A stretch of DNA of 34,447 bases from Flavobacteriaceae bacterium (GCA_027068695.1 JAMOMG010000176.1:1-34447), one strand, 5' to 3'. Positions 8,243-18,035 are shown, counted from the first letter of the stretch. The notes: generated by a model not told the origin, from the letters alone. Numbers and translations: made by a program.

Positions 8243-10276
8243 ATGAAAATTAAATATTTCTTAGTAGTAATGTTGATGACTTCAGTTTTATTTTCTTGTT
8301 CAAATAACACAAAAGAGAATAAAAATAATAAAGAAACTCAAGCACCATTTAAATATGAAGTTGAGCAATTTGCAGATGTGAAAATATTGCGATATCAAAT
8401 TCCTGGTTTCGATGAGCTTTCATTAAAACAAAAAGAATTGGTGTATTATTTATCTCAGGCAGGTATGGTTGGCCGTGATATAATGTATGATCAAAATTAT
8501 AGACATAACTTAAAAATAAGACGTGCATTAGAGCATATTTACACCAACTATAAAGGAGATAAAACAACTGGTGATTGGAAGAATTTTGAAACGTATTTAA
8601 AAAGAATATGGTTTTCAAATGGAATACATCACCACTATTCAAATGATAAATTTAAACCAGCATTTTCACAGGAATATTTTAATGCTTTATTAAAAGAAAC
8701 GAATACAAAACTTACTGGAGAGGCGTACGATGTTATTTTTAATGATGCGGATGCAAAGAAAGTAAATTTAGATGCTTCTAAAGGTTTGTTGAAAGGTTCA
8801 GCCGTTAATTTTTATTCACCAAATATAACTGAACAAGATGTAGATACATTTTATGCTTCAAAAATTGATAAAAATGATGCAACTCCAATTGAATACGGGC
8901 TGAACTCTAAATTGATAAAAAACGAGGATGGTACCATCGAGGAAAAAGTTTGGAAAGTTGATGGAATGTATGGTAAAGCCATTGAAAAAATTGTTTTTTG
9001 GTTAGAAAAAGCAGTTACGGTGGCTGAAAATGAAAAACAGGCAAAAGCTCTTAAATTATTAATTGAATATTACAAAACAGGAGATTTAAAAATTTGGGAC
9101 GATTATAATATTGTTTGGGCAACAAGCACTGAAGGTGATATTGATTACATAAATGGTTTTATTGAGGTATACAACGATCCGAAAGCATATAGAGGATCGT
9201 ATGAAACAATCGTTCAAATTAAAGATTTTGATATGTCAAAAAAAATGGCTGTAGTATCAAAAAATGCACAATGGTTTGAAGATAATTCAACTATTGATGA
9301 AAATTATAAAAAGAAAAATGTTGTAGGTGTTTCTTACAAAACAGTTAATGTAGCTTCAGAAGCAGGAGATGCTTCACCTTCAACACCTATTGGTGTTAAT
9401 TTACCAAATAACAATTGGATACGTCAGCAACATGGATCAAAATCAGTTTCATTAGGAAATCTTATTGAAGCATACAATCAGGCCGGTGGAACAGATAAGT
9501 TAAAGGAATTTGCTTTTGATGAAGCAGAGGTTAATGCTGAAATAAAATATGGACATTTAGCCGATAAATTGCATACAGCTTTACACGAAGTTATAGGGCA
9601 TGCTAGTGGCAAAATTAACCCAGGCGTTGGTCAGCCAAAAGAGACCTTAAAAAACTATTCTTCAACCCTAGAAGAAGCACGGGCAGATTTGGTTGGCTTA
9701 TATTACTTACCCGATGAAAAATTGGTTGAAATGAAGCTTTCACCAAATGCAGCAGGAATAGGAAAAGCTGCTTATGATGGATACATTAGAAATGGCTTAA
9801 TTACACAATTAATTCGTTTAAATTTAGGAGATGATATTGAAGAGGCTCATATGAGAAATAGACAATTGGTTGCCTCTTGGGCTTTTGAAAAAGGTAAAAA
9901 AGATAATGTAATTGAAAAAGTGGTAAAAAACAATAAAACGTACTTTGTAATTAGAGATTATGCTAAATTGAGAACGTTGTTTGGAGATTTATTAAGAGAA
10001 ATACAACGTATTAAATCTGAAGGAGATTTTGAAGCAGGAAAAACATTGGTTGAAACATATGGAGTTAAGGTAGATCAGGCAATTCATAAAGAAGTATTGG
10101 AGCGTAATAGTAAATTTAAATCGGCACCATATAGTGGGTTTGTTAATCCAGTATTAGTTGCAGAAAAAGATGCTGCAGGTAATATAACAGCTATTAAGGT
10201 AACGCAACCAATAGATTTTACGACACAAATGTTAGATTATGCAAAACGTTATACCACATTACCAGACACAAATTAA
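8243..10276 (+). CDS. dipeptidyl peptidase III (M49), lipoprotein
   Basis: A 677-residue M49 metallopeptidase, which removes dipeptides from the N-termini of short peptides. The M49 zinc motif HEVIGH is at residues 448-453 and the second motif EEARAD at 477-482, giving His448, His453 and one of Glu477/478 as ligands and Glu449 as catalytic base. Length and motif positions agree with the Bacteroides enzyme (about 675 residues). The N-terminus carries a hydrophobic signal with a lipobox ending in FSC near residue 19, so it should be lipid-anchored in the envelope, unlike cytosolic eukaryotic DPP III. The CDF transporter gene starts 9 bp downstream and is likely co-transcribed. Confidence 0.9.
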   Translation: MKIKYFLVVMLMTSVLFSCSNNTKENKNNKETQAPFKYEVEQFADVKILRYQIPGFDELSLKQKELVYYLSQAGMVGRDIMYDQNYRHNLKIRRALEHIYTNYKGDKTTGDWKNFETYLKRIWFSNGIHHHYSNDKFKPAFSQEYFNALLKETNTKLTGEAYDVIFNDADAKKVNLDASKGLLKGSAVNFYSPNITEQDVDTFYASKIDKNDATPIEYGLNSKLIKNEDGTIEEKVWKVDGMYGKAIEKIVFWLEKAVTVAENEKQAKALKLLIEYYKTGDLKIWDDYNIVWATSTEGDIDYINGFIEVYNDPKAYRGSYETIVQIKDFDMSKKMAVVSKNAQWFEDNSTIDENYKKKNVVGVSYKTVNVASEAGDASPSTPIGVNLPNNNWIRQQHGSKSVSLGNLIEAYNQAGGTDKLKEFAFDEAEVNAEIKYGHLADKLHTALHEVIGHASGKINPGVGQPKETLKNYSSTLEEARADLVGLYYLPDEKLVEMKLSPNAAGIGKAAYDGYIRNGLITQLIRLNLGDDIEEAHMRNRQLVASWAFEKGKKDNVIEKVVKNNKTYFVIRDYAKLRTLFGDLLREIQRIKSEGDFEAGKTLVETYGVKVDQAIHKEVLERNSKFKSAPYSGFVNPVLVAEKDAAGNITAIKVTQPIDFTTQMLDYAKRYTTLPDTN

Positions 10277-10285
10277 AAAGAGTTA

Positions 10286-11152
10286 ATGAGTAAAAATCAA
10301 ACAGCCATAAACGCCTCATATTTTAGTATTATTGGAAATATTCTTTTGGCTATTATTAAGGGACTGGCAGGTGTTTTAGGGAATTCATATGCTTTAATTG
10401 CAGATGCAATTGAATCTACCACAGATATTTTTGCTTCAACTTTGGTGTTATTGGGCTTAAAATATGCTAATAAACCAGCTGACAAAAACCATCCTTACGG
10501 TCATGGAAAGGCAGAGCCTTTAATTACGTTTTTGGTCGTTGGATTTTTAGTTACTTCTGCAACCATAATTGTATATGAAGGGATTATACATCTTGGGAAG
10601 CCACGAGAGATGCCAAAACCTTGGACATTGATAGTTTTAGGAATTATAATTATTTGGAAAGAAGCATCTTATCGTTTTGTTGTAAAAAAAAGTATTGAAA
10701 CTAAAAGCTCTTCTTTAAAAGCTGATGCTTGGCATCATAGAAGCGATGCTATTACTTCGGTAACTGCATTTATAGGGATTTCTATGGCTCTTTTGTTAGG
10801 GGAAGCATTTAAAAATGCAGATATATATGCCGCATTTTTTGCTGCGGTATTTATTTTGTACAACAGTTATTTAATTTTCAGGCCTGCTTTAGGTGAAATA
10901 ATGGATGAAAATTTACACGATGATTTAATAACCGAAATACGTGAAATATCTTCAACAGTTGAAGGGATTTTAGATACAGAGAAATGTTTAATTCGCAAAT
11001 CTGGAATGAAATACCATGTAGATTTACATGCTGTTGTTGATGGTACTATTACTGTTGAAGAAGGTCATGAATTAGCACATAAACTTAAAGATAAATTGAA
11101 ATCAACAATTGATAGTATAGGAGACGTATTAATTCATATAGAACCCAATTGA
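10286..11152 (+). CDS. cation diffusion facilitator (CDF) metal efflux transporter
   Basis: A 288-residue CDF-family protein that exchanges divalent cations such as zinc, iron or manganese for protons. It shows a first transmembrane helix with GLAGVLGNSYALIADAIEST, the conserved HPYGHGKAE loop, the metal-site pattern HHRSDA in TM5 (near residue 150), about six membrane segments, and a C-terminal cytoplasmic ferredoxin-like domain (DENLHDDL to the end). Metal specificity cannot be settled. The 9-bp gap from the DPP III gene indicates one operon. A terminator follows. Confidence 0.93.
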   Translation: MSKNQTAINASYFSIIGNILLAIIKGLAGVLGNSYALIADAIESTTDIFASTLVLLGLKYANKPADKNHPYGHGKAEPLITFLVVGFLVTSATIIVYEGIIHLGKPREMPKPWTLIVLGIIIIWKEASYRFVVKKSIETKSSSLKADAWHHRSDAITSVTAFIGISMALLLGEAFKNADIYAAFFAAVFILYNSYLIFRPALGEIMDENLHDDLITEIREISSTVEGILDTEKCLIRKSGMKYHVDLHAVVDGTITVEEGHELAHKLKDKLKSTIDSIGDVLIHIEPN

Positions 11153-11178
11153 TTGTATAAGAATCGTTAAATTTGAGT

Positions 11179-11209
11179 AAAACCATTTCAATTTTTGAAG
11201 TGGTTTTTT
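11179..11209. terminator. bidirectional intrinsic terminator between CDF and small membrane protein genes
   Basis: The arms 11179-11190 and 11196-11207 pair over 12 bp (one G-T wobble) around a 5-nt loop, with a T run on the plus strand and an A/T flank in the reverse direction. Its right end overlaps the stop codon of the converging gene at 11208. Confidence 0.75.
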
Positions 11210-11393
11210 AGTGTAAAGAGAATGTAATTAAGGTGAATATGGTAATAATAAGGAAGATCGCAATTACAACAATAAATGTATTTTTATAATATTTTCTATG
11301 AATTTTAATATCTTTTCGATAACTCCAAATCATTGAAATAGTAAATACAACTATAAAAAGAGCTGCAAAAATTAATTGACCTTTACTAAACAT
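11208..11393 (-). CDS. small two-helix membrane protein, unknown function
   Basis: A 61-residue protein starting at the ATG at 11391-11393 (MFSKGQLIFAALF). An ATG eight codons further upstream is possible, but the internal start puts the hydrophobic helix at the usual place and matches flavobacterial proteins I recall. Two transmembrane helices (about residues 6-22 and 39-58) flank a basic loop RKDIKIHRKYYKN. No enzymatic motif is visible. It is divergent from the SDR gene by 38 bp and converges with the CDF gene across a shared terminator. Confidence 0.65.
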   Translation of the reverse strand: MFSKGQLIFAALFIVVFTISMIWSYRKDIKIHRKYYKNTFIVVIAIFLIITIFTLITFSLH

Positions 11394-11431
11394 ATAAATG
11401 TGTATATTTAACGTCAAAAGTACATAAATTT

Positions 11432-12151
11432 ATGATGAAAAACGCATTAATTATTGGGGCAACCTCTGGAATAGGAAAAGAATTAGCTAAATTATTAGTA
11501 GCCGATAATTATAAAGTTGTAATTACGGGAAGAAGAGAGAAGTTATTACAACAAATTAAAGAAACAAATCCTGATAAATATATTGTTAAAGTTCAGGATG
11601 TTACAGATCTAAGGTCTAGTGAAGAATTATTTACTGAGTTAAAAAATGAATTAAAAACAATAGACTTAATTGTATTTAGCTCAGGTGTAGGAAACCCAAA
11701 TTACAAATTAGAATGGGATAAAGAATTACCAACACTACAAACCAATGTTATTGCAGCAACAAAAATTTATGGATTAGCCTATAATTTGTTCAGAAAACAA
11801 GGGTATGGACATTTGGTAGGGATTTCATCAATAGCCTCCATTCGAGGCAATCGCCATGTGCCAGCGTATTTTGCTTCAAAAGCATTTCAGGCAAATTACT
11901 TAGAATCACTATGGATGAAGGGAAAAAGAAGTAAGGCTGATATTGTTGTTACAGATATTCAACCCGGATTTGTAGATACTTCAATGGCAATAGGAAAAAC
12001 ATTTTGGATGTCAACCACAGAAAAAGCAACAAAACAAATTTATTCAGCTATAAAAAAGAAAAAGAAAAAAGCTTATATAACGAAACGATGGAGACTTATT
12101 GCATTGCTATTAAAAAATATTCCTTCAATATTATTGCAGAAGTTTTTATAA
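11432..12151 (+). CDS. short-chain dehydrogenase/reductase (SDR)
   Basis: A 239-residue classical SDR. The cofactor loop GATSGIG is at residues 9-15, the catalytic Ser is at 132-133 (ISSIAS), and the Tyr/Lys pair is Tyr146 and Lys150 (YFASK). The usual NNAG motif is replaced by SSGVG. ITGRREKL after the second strand suggests NADP(H) preference. The substrate cannot be told. Two ATGs occur in tandem at 11432 and 11435; either could be used. A GNAT gene follows after 42 bp and a MazG-like gene after that, so the three may form an operon. Confidence 0.88.
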   Translation: MMKNALIIGATSGIGKELAKLLVADNYKVVITGRREKLLQQIKETNPDKYIVKVQDVTDLRSSEELFTELKNELKTIDLIVFSSGVGNPNYKLEWDKELPTLQTNVIAATKIYGLAYNLFRKQGYGHLVGISSIASIRGNRHVPAYFASKAFQANYLESLWMKGKRSKADIVVTDIQPGFVDTSMAIGKTFWMSTTEKATKQIYSAIKKKKKKAYITKRWRLIALLLKNIPSILLQKFL

Positions 12152-12193
12152 ATAGTAAAAGTAAATTAGATACCTCTACTAAACTCAATTAAA

Positions 12194-12775
12194 TTGACTA
12201 AAGCAACTTTTAAAGACAAGCAACTTGTAGTAGATATATTAACCTCAGCCTTTGAACCTGACAAGAATAAAAGCACTATTAATTTATTAGTAGGATATGG
12301 TGAAAACAGAACCGAACATATGCGAGTTTTGATGGGTTACTTATTTGAGAGATCAATGCTTTTTGGGGAAATATTTATTTCAGGAAATAAAAAAGGATGC
12401 CTTTTAATTAAATATTCACACAGAGAAAAAATAACACTAAAAACAATAGGGTTAGATATTCAATTGGTAGTTAAATGTATTGGTGTCAAAAATATCTACA
12501 AGGTAATAAAACGTCAAAAAATTGCCACAAGAAACTACCCAAAAGAAAAGCACATTAGACCTGTAATTTTTGGAGTTAAAAATGAATTTAAAGGAGGAGT
12601 AACAGCTGCGCGTTTAATGTTAAATGTAAAAAAATATTATAAAAATAATACACTACCAGTTTTAATTGATGCAGCTGCAACATACAATGTTCAATTGTAT
12701 AAAAAATTCGGTTTTAGAATTATTAAAAAAGAAAATTTATTAGGGTTTCCAATCTATTTTTTACGAATAAATTAA
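12194..12775 (+). CDS. GNAT-like N-acetyltransferase with TTG start
   Basis: A 193-residue protein whose C-terminal half resembles the GNAT acetyl-CoA fold: GVKNEFKGGVTAARLM near residue 135 and the closing strand-turn YNVQLYKKFGFRII near 165-178. The N-terminal VVDILTSAF is also typical. The acceptor is unknown. A TTG start is the only reasonable choice: an in-frame TAG stands at 12167-12169 and no ATG or GTG lies between it and TTG. The gene follows the SDR gene by 42 bp and precedes the MazG-like gene by 25 bp. Confidence 0.7.
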   Translation: MTKATFKDKQLVVDILTSAFEPDKNKSTINLLVGYGENRTEHMRVLMGYLFERSMLFGEIFISGNKKGCLLIKYSHREKITLKTIGLDIQLVVKCIGVKNIYKVIKRQKIATRNYPKEKHIRPVIFGVKNEFKGGVTAARLMLNVKKYYKNNTLPVLIDAAATYNVQLYKKFGFRIIKKENLLGFPIYFLRIN

Positions 12776-12800
12776 AATTCAATTAACTAGAGAATACAAA

Positions 12801-13193
12801 ATGAAAGATAAATTAAAAGCTGTACAAAAATTTATGGAAGTCTATAAATTAGGGTACCAAGAGCAACCAACTGCTAATATTCCGTTAAATAAAATTCAAT
12901 TGCGGTTTGATTTAATGGCAGAAGAAAATGAAGAATATTTAGAAGCTGCTAAAAATAATGACCTTGTTGAAGTAGCAGATGCTTTAGGAGATATGCTTTA
13001 TATTTTATGTGGTACAATTTTAGAACACGGAATGCAACACAAAATAGAAGCAGTTTTCAATGAAATACAGCGTAGTAATATGAGTAAATTAGGTGCAAAT
13101 GGAAAACCAATTTACAGAGAAGATGGTAAAGTAATGAAAGGCCCAAATTATTTTAAACCAAAAATTAAAGAGGTTTTAAATCAAAAACCTTAA
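12801..13193 (+). CDS. MazG/PRA-PH-like nucleoside triphosphate pyrophosphohydrolase
   Basis: A 130-residue all-alpha NTP pyrophosphohydrolase. The magnesium-binding acidic pattern is present: EENEEYLEA near residues 36-44 and VADALGD near 57-63. The tail SNMSKLGANGKP...KVMKGPNYFKP is shared by a subgroup found in bacteria and phages. Members hydrolyse (d)NTPs to monophosphate and pyrophosphate, usually for housecleaning. The exact substrate is unknown. It is probably co-transcribed with the GNAT gene. Confidence 0.82.
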   Translation: MKDKLKAVQKFMEVYKLGYQEQPTANIPLNKIQLRFDLMAEENEEYLEAAKNNDLVEVADALGDMLYILCGTILEHGMQHKIEAVFNEIQRSNMSKLGANGKPIYREDGKVMKGPNYFKPKIKEVLNQKP

Positions 13194-13277
13194 CAAAATT
13201 TTAAGTGAGTTTTTACTTAGAAAAGTGTTATTTTATAATCTTATATATAGTGTTAAATTAACCAAAAAATAATTGAG

Positions 13278-15365
13278 ATGTTAAATAAAAAGACATTACT
13301 TATTGTAGTTTTAACTACAACAGTATTAGCTGTTTCTTGTAAAAAAGAAAATAGTGATAATAAAGAAATTCACGGAATTATAACCGAAAATATGGATAAA
13401 AAAGTAAGACCGAATGATGATTTTTTTAGGTATGTAAATGGAAGTTGGCTAGATAAAACGGAAATACCAGCTGATAGAACTTCTTGGGGAAGTTTTAATG
13501 AATTACGAAAAAAAACCAATGAAGATGTATTGGAGATTTTAAATGAAGCCATTGAGCAAAATAATATGTCAAACCTCAAAGATGCTGAGGGAAAGTTAAA
13601 ATTAGATACAGACCAAAAAAAGGCAATAGATTTATATGAAACTATTATGGATACTGTAGCGCGTAATAAAGCAGGAATTGATCCAGTAAAACCATTTTTA
13701 GCAAAAATTGATGCTGTAAAAAATTTAACTGATTTACAAAAATTATTTATAGAAATGGCACCTTACGGAGGTGTTGGTTATTTTGGATTTTATGTTACGA
13801 ATGATTTAAAAAATAGTAAAATGAATGCGGGATACTTAGTGCCAGCAGGATTGGGTTTGTCTCGAGATTATTATGTAGATCAAGATGACGATACTAAAGA
13901 AAAAAGAAAAAAATACATTGCTCACATTGCAAAAATGCTGAAATTCTTTGGTGATTCCGAAGAACAAGCTACCAAAAATGCCAATAAAGTATTTAACTAT
14001 GAATATAAATTAGCAGTTCCAAGAAATACAAAAGAAGAAAATAGAGACGCTAGAAAAAGGTATAATCCAAAAACAATTGATGAACTTCAAAAGATAGTTT
14101 CAGTTATTAATTGGGAAAATTATTTTAAGGGAATTGGTATTGAAAAAATGGATAAGGTAATTGTAACTGAACCAAAATATATGAAAGCCTTAAATACTAT
14201 TTTGAAATCTAGCACCATTGACGATATTAAATTGTATTTAAAATGGACAACAATAGATAGGGCTGCTAGTAAATTAAATACAACGTTAGAAAATGCTAAT
14301 TGGGATTTTTATGCTAAAGAACTTAGAGGCGCAAAAAAACAACGTCCACGTGATGAAAGAGCATTGGCAACTGTGAATGGCAGTATAGGAGAAGCGCTTG
14401 GGAAGTTATATGTTGCAAAGAAATTTCCGCCAGAAGCTAAAGCGAAGGCTGAAGAAATGATTAAAAATGTAATGAAAGCTTATGAGAACAGAATCAATGC
14501 TTTACCTTGGATGAGTGATGGAACAAAAAAGAAAGCTATTGAAAAACTAGATAAAATGACCGTTAAAATTGCATATCCAGATAAGTGGAAAGATTATTCA
14601 AAATTAACGGTGAATAGTGTAAAAAGTGGAGGTTCGTATTTTCAAAATTCATTGAATGTTGCTAAGTGGAATTTTAATAAAAATATTGAAAAATTAGGAA
14701 AACCTGTTGATAGAACAGAATGGGGAATGTCTCCTCAAACAGTAAATGCTTATTTTAATCCAGTGAATAATGAAATTGTTTTTCCAGCAGCTATTCTTCA
14801 ACCACCTTTTTATGATTATAAAGCTGATGAAGCTGTTAATTATGGTGGAATAGGAGCTGTGATTGGCCATGAAATTTCTCACTGTTTTGATGATTCTGGA
14901 TCTAGGTTTGACTCTAATGGTAACTTAAATAATTGGTGGACTAAAGAAGATTTAGAAAAATTCACAATTCTAGGAAATAAATTGGTAGATCAATATAGCG
15001 CAGTTGAAGCGTTAAAAGGTGTTTATTTAAATGGCAAATATACGCTAGGTGAAAACATTGGAGATTTAGGTGGGGTTAATGCTGCTTACGAAGCATTACA
15101 AATATATTTTAAAGATCATAAAAAACCAGCAAAAATTGATGGATTTACACCTGAACAACGATTTTATATGTCTTGGGCTACTGTTTGGAGAACTAAAATG
15201 AGAGAAAATGCATTGCGTAGTTTAATAAAAACCAATCCGCATTCTCCGGGAATGTATAGAGCGTATATGCCTTTGCAAAATGTAGATGAATTTTATACAG
15301 CATTTAACATTAAGGAAGGTGATAAAATGTATGTTAAGCCTGAAGATAGAGTTAAAATTTGGTAA
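13278..15365 (+). CDS. M13-family metalloendopeptidase (neprilysin/PepO-like), lipoprotein
   Basis: A 695-residue M13 peptidase. The zinc motif HEISH is at residues 531-535 with Glu532 catalytic, and the third ligand Glu592 lies in ENIGDLGG. NAYFNPVNNEIVFPAAILQPPF, seen here just before the active site, is the conserved substrate-binding block (Asn-Ala-Tyr-Phe type). The N-terminal domain opens with MDKKVRPNDDFFRYVNGSW. A lipobox ending at Cys21 (AVSC) predicts a lipid-anchored envelope enzyme that cuts short peptides on the amino side of hydrophobic residues. It is monocistronic and shares a terminator with converging nadB. Confidence 0.95.
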   Translation: MLNKKTLLIVVLTTTVLAVSCKKENSDNKEIHGIITENMDKKVRPNDDFFRYVNGSWLDKTEIPADRTSWGSFNELRKKTNEDVLEILNEAIEQNNMSNLKDAEGKLKLDTDQKKAIDLYETIMDTVARNKAGIDPVKPFLAKIDAVKNLTDLQKLFIEMAPYGGVGYFGFYVTNDLKNSKMNAGYLVPAGLGLSRDYYVDQDDDTKEKRKKYIAHIAKMLKFFGDSEEQATKNANKVFNYEYKLAVPRNTKEENRDARKRYNPKTIDELQKIVSVINWENYFKGIGIEKMDKVIVTEPKYMKALNTILKSSTIDDIKLYLKWTTIDRAASKLNTTLENANWDFYAKELRGAKKQRPRDERALATVNGSIGEALGKLYVAKKFPPEAKAKAEEMIKNVMKAYENRINALPWMSDGTKKKAIEKLDKMTVKIAYPDKWKDYSKLTVNSVKSGGSYFQNSLNVAKWNFNKNIEKLGKPVDRTEWGMSPQTVNAYFNPVNNEIVFPAAILQPPFYDYKADEAVNYGGIGAVIGHEISHCFDDSGSRFDSNGNLNNWWTKEDLEKFTILGNKLVDQYSAVEALKGVYLNGKYTLGENIGDLGGVNAAYEALQIYFKDHKKPAKIDGFTPEQRFYMSWATVWRTKMRENALRSLIKTNPHSPGMYRAYMPLQNVDEFYTAFNIKEGDKMYVKPEDRVKIW

Positions 15366-15383
15366 TATAAAATTTAAATAGTT

Positions 15384-15413
15384 AAAAAAAGGAGCTTTTA
15401 AAGCTCCTTTTTT
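15384..15413. terminator. bidirectional terminator shared by the M13 peptidase gene and nadB
   Basis: GGAGCTT at 15391-15397 pairs with AAGCTCC at 15401-15407; A and T runs extend the stem on both sides. The 3-nt loop at 15398-15400 is the nadB stop codon read on the other strand, so one arm encodes the last codons of nadB. Confidence 0.85.
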
Positions 15414-16990
15414 ATTAAATCTGCATTGTAGAAACCACCGCTGTTTTCTTTTCTGTTTTTTGAAAACTGCGTAATTAAGTAAGCGGTAGTTATTAGATTT
15501 CGCAATTCACACAAATCAACAGAAAGTTCAGAATAATCATACAGTCGTTTATTATCTTCGTATAGATTAAGTAACCTTTTTTCTGCCCGTAATAATCGTT
15601 CATTAGATCGAACTATACCAACATAATTACTCATAATTGTTTTAACTTCGTTTCTGTCATGTGTAATTAAAATTTTCTCCATATTTTTTACAACCCCACT
15701 ATCATTCCATTCAGGGATATGATTTGGTAATTCAATTCTATGAAACCTTTTAGCTAAATTTTTAAATGCATTATGGGAAAATACGAGGCCTTCTAACAAA
15801 GAATTAGAAGCAAGTCTGTTTGCTCCGTGAAGACCAGATCTTGTAACTTCACCAGAGGCATATAAATTTTTAATAGAAGTTTTTGCTTTTTTACTAATAC
15901 TAACACCACCGCAAATATAATGTTGAGCAGGAGATACAGGAATATAATCTTTTCTAATATCAACACCTATACTCAGGCATTTTTCTGTAATATTGGGGAA
16001 ATGCTTTTTAAACTTTTCATAGGGTATATGTGTACAATCTAGATAAACATGAGGTGTACCGCTTTTTTTTAGTTCAGTATCAATAGCCCTTGCAACAATA
16101 TCACGTGAAGCTAATTCTTCGCGGTCATCGTATTTTTGCATAAAGCGTTTACCAAAATAATCTCTTAAAATAGCACCTTCACCACGTACAGCTTCAGAAA
16201 TTAAAAAAGCAGGGTATTCTCCCGGATTGTACAAAGCTGTTGGGTGAAATTGAATAAATTCAACTTCAGAAATTTCTGCTTTAGCTCTATATGCCATAGC
16301 GATACCGTCTCCAGTTGCAATAACGGGATTTGTTGTGGTACTATATACTTGGCCGTTTCCTCCTGTAGCCAACATAGTTACTTTTGCAGCAAATGTTTTA
16401 ACAATATTTTTAGATTCATCTAAAACATAAGCACCATAACAAGTTGTTTTTTCTTTTCTGGTAATTCTTTTTTTGGTTACCTGATGTTCGGTAATTAAAT
16501 CAATAGCGAAATGATGTTCTAAAAAAGTAATATTTTCTTTTTTTTCAACTTGTTCAATCAAAGCTCTTTCAATTTCAGCACCTGTAATATCTTTATGGTG
16601 AAGAATTCTAAATTGAGAGTGTCCACCTTCTTTTCCCAAAGAGAATTGTTCTTTATTTTTGTCAAAGTTAGTTCCCCATTCAATAAGTTCTATAATTCTT
16701 TCTGGAGCTTCTTCTATAACCATTTTAACAACTTTTTCATCGCAAAGGCCATCTCCTGCAACTAAGGTGTCGTTAATGTGTTGCTCAAAAGAATCTACAG
16801 TTTTGTTCCATACAGTTGCAATACCTCCCTGTGCATATTTTGTGTTACACTCATTCTTTTCACTTTTGGTAACTATTGTTATGGAAGCATCTTTAAAATG
16901 GGTAGCAATTTTTAAGGCAAACGATAATCCTGCAATTCCGGAGCCAATTACCAAAAAATCGGTTTTGTGTATTTTTTTTTCAGCATTCAT
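15398..16990 (-). CDS. nadB: L-aspartate oxidase
   Basis: A 530-residue FAD flavoprotein that oxidises L-aspartate to iminoaspartate, the first step of de novo NAD synthesis. The FAD-binding motif VIGSGIAGLSFAL is at residues 14-26. Family hallmarks are KYAQGGIA near 52, EFIQFHPTALYNPG near 245, SEAVRGEGAILRD near 270, and HYICGGVSI near 357. Length matches the usual 520-540. It lies 12 bp downstream of nadA in the same orientation, so the two are an operon supplying quinolinate. No nadC is visible in the window. Confidence 0.96.
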   Translation of the reverse strand: MNAEKKIHKTDFLVIGSGIAGLSFALKIATHFKDASITIVTKSEKNECNTKYAQGGIATVWNKTVDSFEQHINDTLVAGDGLCDEKVVKMVIEEAPERIIELIEWGTNFDKNKEQFSLGKEGGHSQFRILHHKDITGAEIERALIEQVEKKENITFLEHHFAIDLITEHQVTKKRITRKEKTTCYGAYVLDESKNIVKTFAAKVTMLATGGNGQVYSTTTNPVIATGDGIAMAYRAKAEISEVEFIQFHPTALYNPGEYPAFLISEAVRGEGAILRDYFGKRFMQKYDDREELASRDIVARAIDTELKKSGTPHVYLDCTHIPYEKFKKHFPNITEKCLSIGVDIRKDYIPVSPAQHYICGGVSISKKAKTSIKNLYASGEVTRSGLHGANRLASNSLLEGLVFSHNAFKNLAKRFHRIELPNHIPEWNDSGVVKNMEKILITHDRNEVKTIMSNYVGIVRSNERLLRAEKRLLNLYEDNKRLYDYSELSVDLCELRNLITTAYLITQFSKNRKENSGGFYNADLIKKEL

Positions 16991-17002
16991 TTATCGTCTC
17001 TT

Positions 17003-17998
17003 TTACTTGGAAAGCTCCAGCATTCGTTCTATGGAAACCAATGCTTTTTTACTTAATGTTGCATCAACTTCAACAGTAGGTAATTCGTATTTTAAGCATA
17101 AATACAATTTTTTCATAGTATTCATTTTCATATAAAAGCACTCACTACAGTTACAATTATCGTCATCAACGGGAGCAGGAATTAAAATTTTGTTGGGAAC
17201 TAATTGACGCATTTTGTGTAAAATACCAACTTCAGTAGCAACAATAAATGTTTTTGCCTTGCTTTTTTGTACGTAGCTTAGGAGTCCAGAAGTAGAACCA
17301 ACATACTTGGCAACTTTTAATAAATGTGCTTGAGATTCAGGATGTGCAATAATTTCAGCATCAGGATTTTCAGCGTATAAGTTTAATATTTTTTCGATAG
17401 AAAAAGCCTCATGTACCATACAAGCACCATCCCAAAGTAGCATATCTCTTCCTGTTTTTTTAATTAGCCAAGCACCTAAGTTTCTGTCAGGCGCAAAAAT
17501 TATGGGTTGGTCTTTTGGAATAGAATTAATAATTTTTTCAGCGTTTGAAGAAGTGCAAACGATATCGGTTAATGCTTTAATTTCTGCGGAAGTATTTACA
17601 TAAGAAACTACAATATGATTTGGGTGTTTCTTTTTAAAGGCAGCAAATTCATTTGGCGGACAAGAATCAGCCAACGAACAGCCGGCTTTTAAATCGGGTA
17701 ATAAAACTTTTTTTGAAGGATTTAAAATTTTTGCTGTTTCTGCCATAAAATGTACTCCGGCAAAAACAATAATAGCTGCATCTGTTTTTGCAGCTTGTTG
17801 AGCCAACGCAAGGCTGTCACCAACAAAATCTGCAATATCCTGTATGGCATCTTCTTGATAGTAATGGGCAAGAATAACAGCATTCTTTTTTTTGCGTAAT
17901 TTTTTTATCTCTTTAATATAGTTGATACTTTTAGGAGGTTCTATATCTAAAAAACCTTTTTGTTGAAGTTCTTCTTTCGCTTTTTCTAGTGTTGTCAT
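17003..17998 (-). CDS. nadA: quinolinate synthase
   Basis: A 331-residue [4Fe-4S] enzyme that condenses iminoaspartate with dihydroxyacetone phosphate to quinolinate. The N-terminal [20 protein letters not shown] (residues 44-63) is diagnostic. The cluster ligands are Cys107 (KAGCSLAD), Cys193 (DGACMVHE) and most likely Cys287 in the CNCSEC segment. It is the promoter-proximal gene of nadA-nadB. A perfect hairpin (18036-18063) and a weak promoter match lie in its 122-bp upstream region. Confidence 0.97.
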   Translation of the reverse strand: MTTLEKAKEELQQKGFLDIEPPKSINYIKEIKKLRKKKNAVILAHYYQEDAIQDIADFVGDSLALAQQAAKTDAAIIVFAGVHFMAETAKILNPSKKVLLPDLKAGCSLADSCPPNEFAAFKKKHPNHIVVSYVNTSAEIKALTDIVCTSSNAEKIINSIPKDQPIIFAPDRNLGAWLIKKTGRDMLLWDGACMVHEAFSIEKILNLYAENPDAEIIAHPESQAHLLKVAKYVGSTSGLLSYVQKSKAKTFIVATEVGILHKMRQLVPNKILIPAPVDDDNCNCSECFYMKMNTMKKLYLCLKYELPTVEVDATLSKKALVSIERMLELSK

Positions 17999-18035
17999 AA
18001 AGTGAATTTATGGTATTAAAACCAAATATTATACC

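Noticed and set aside
12004..12192. 62-codon plus-strand frame across the end of the SDR gene
   Set aside because: It overlaps the well-supported SDR gene in another frame, has a lysine/serine-rich chance composition and no recognisable domain.
13202..13220. TAAGT/ACTTA foldback after the MazG-like gene as a terminator
   Set aside because: The stem is short with mismatches and no T run follows.
16659..17135. 158-codon plus-strand frame across nadB/nadA
   Set aside because: It lies antisense to two conserved catalytic genes and spans their junction; no domain or start signal supports it.
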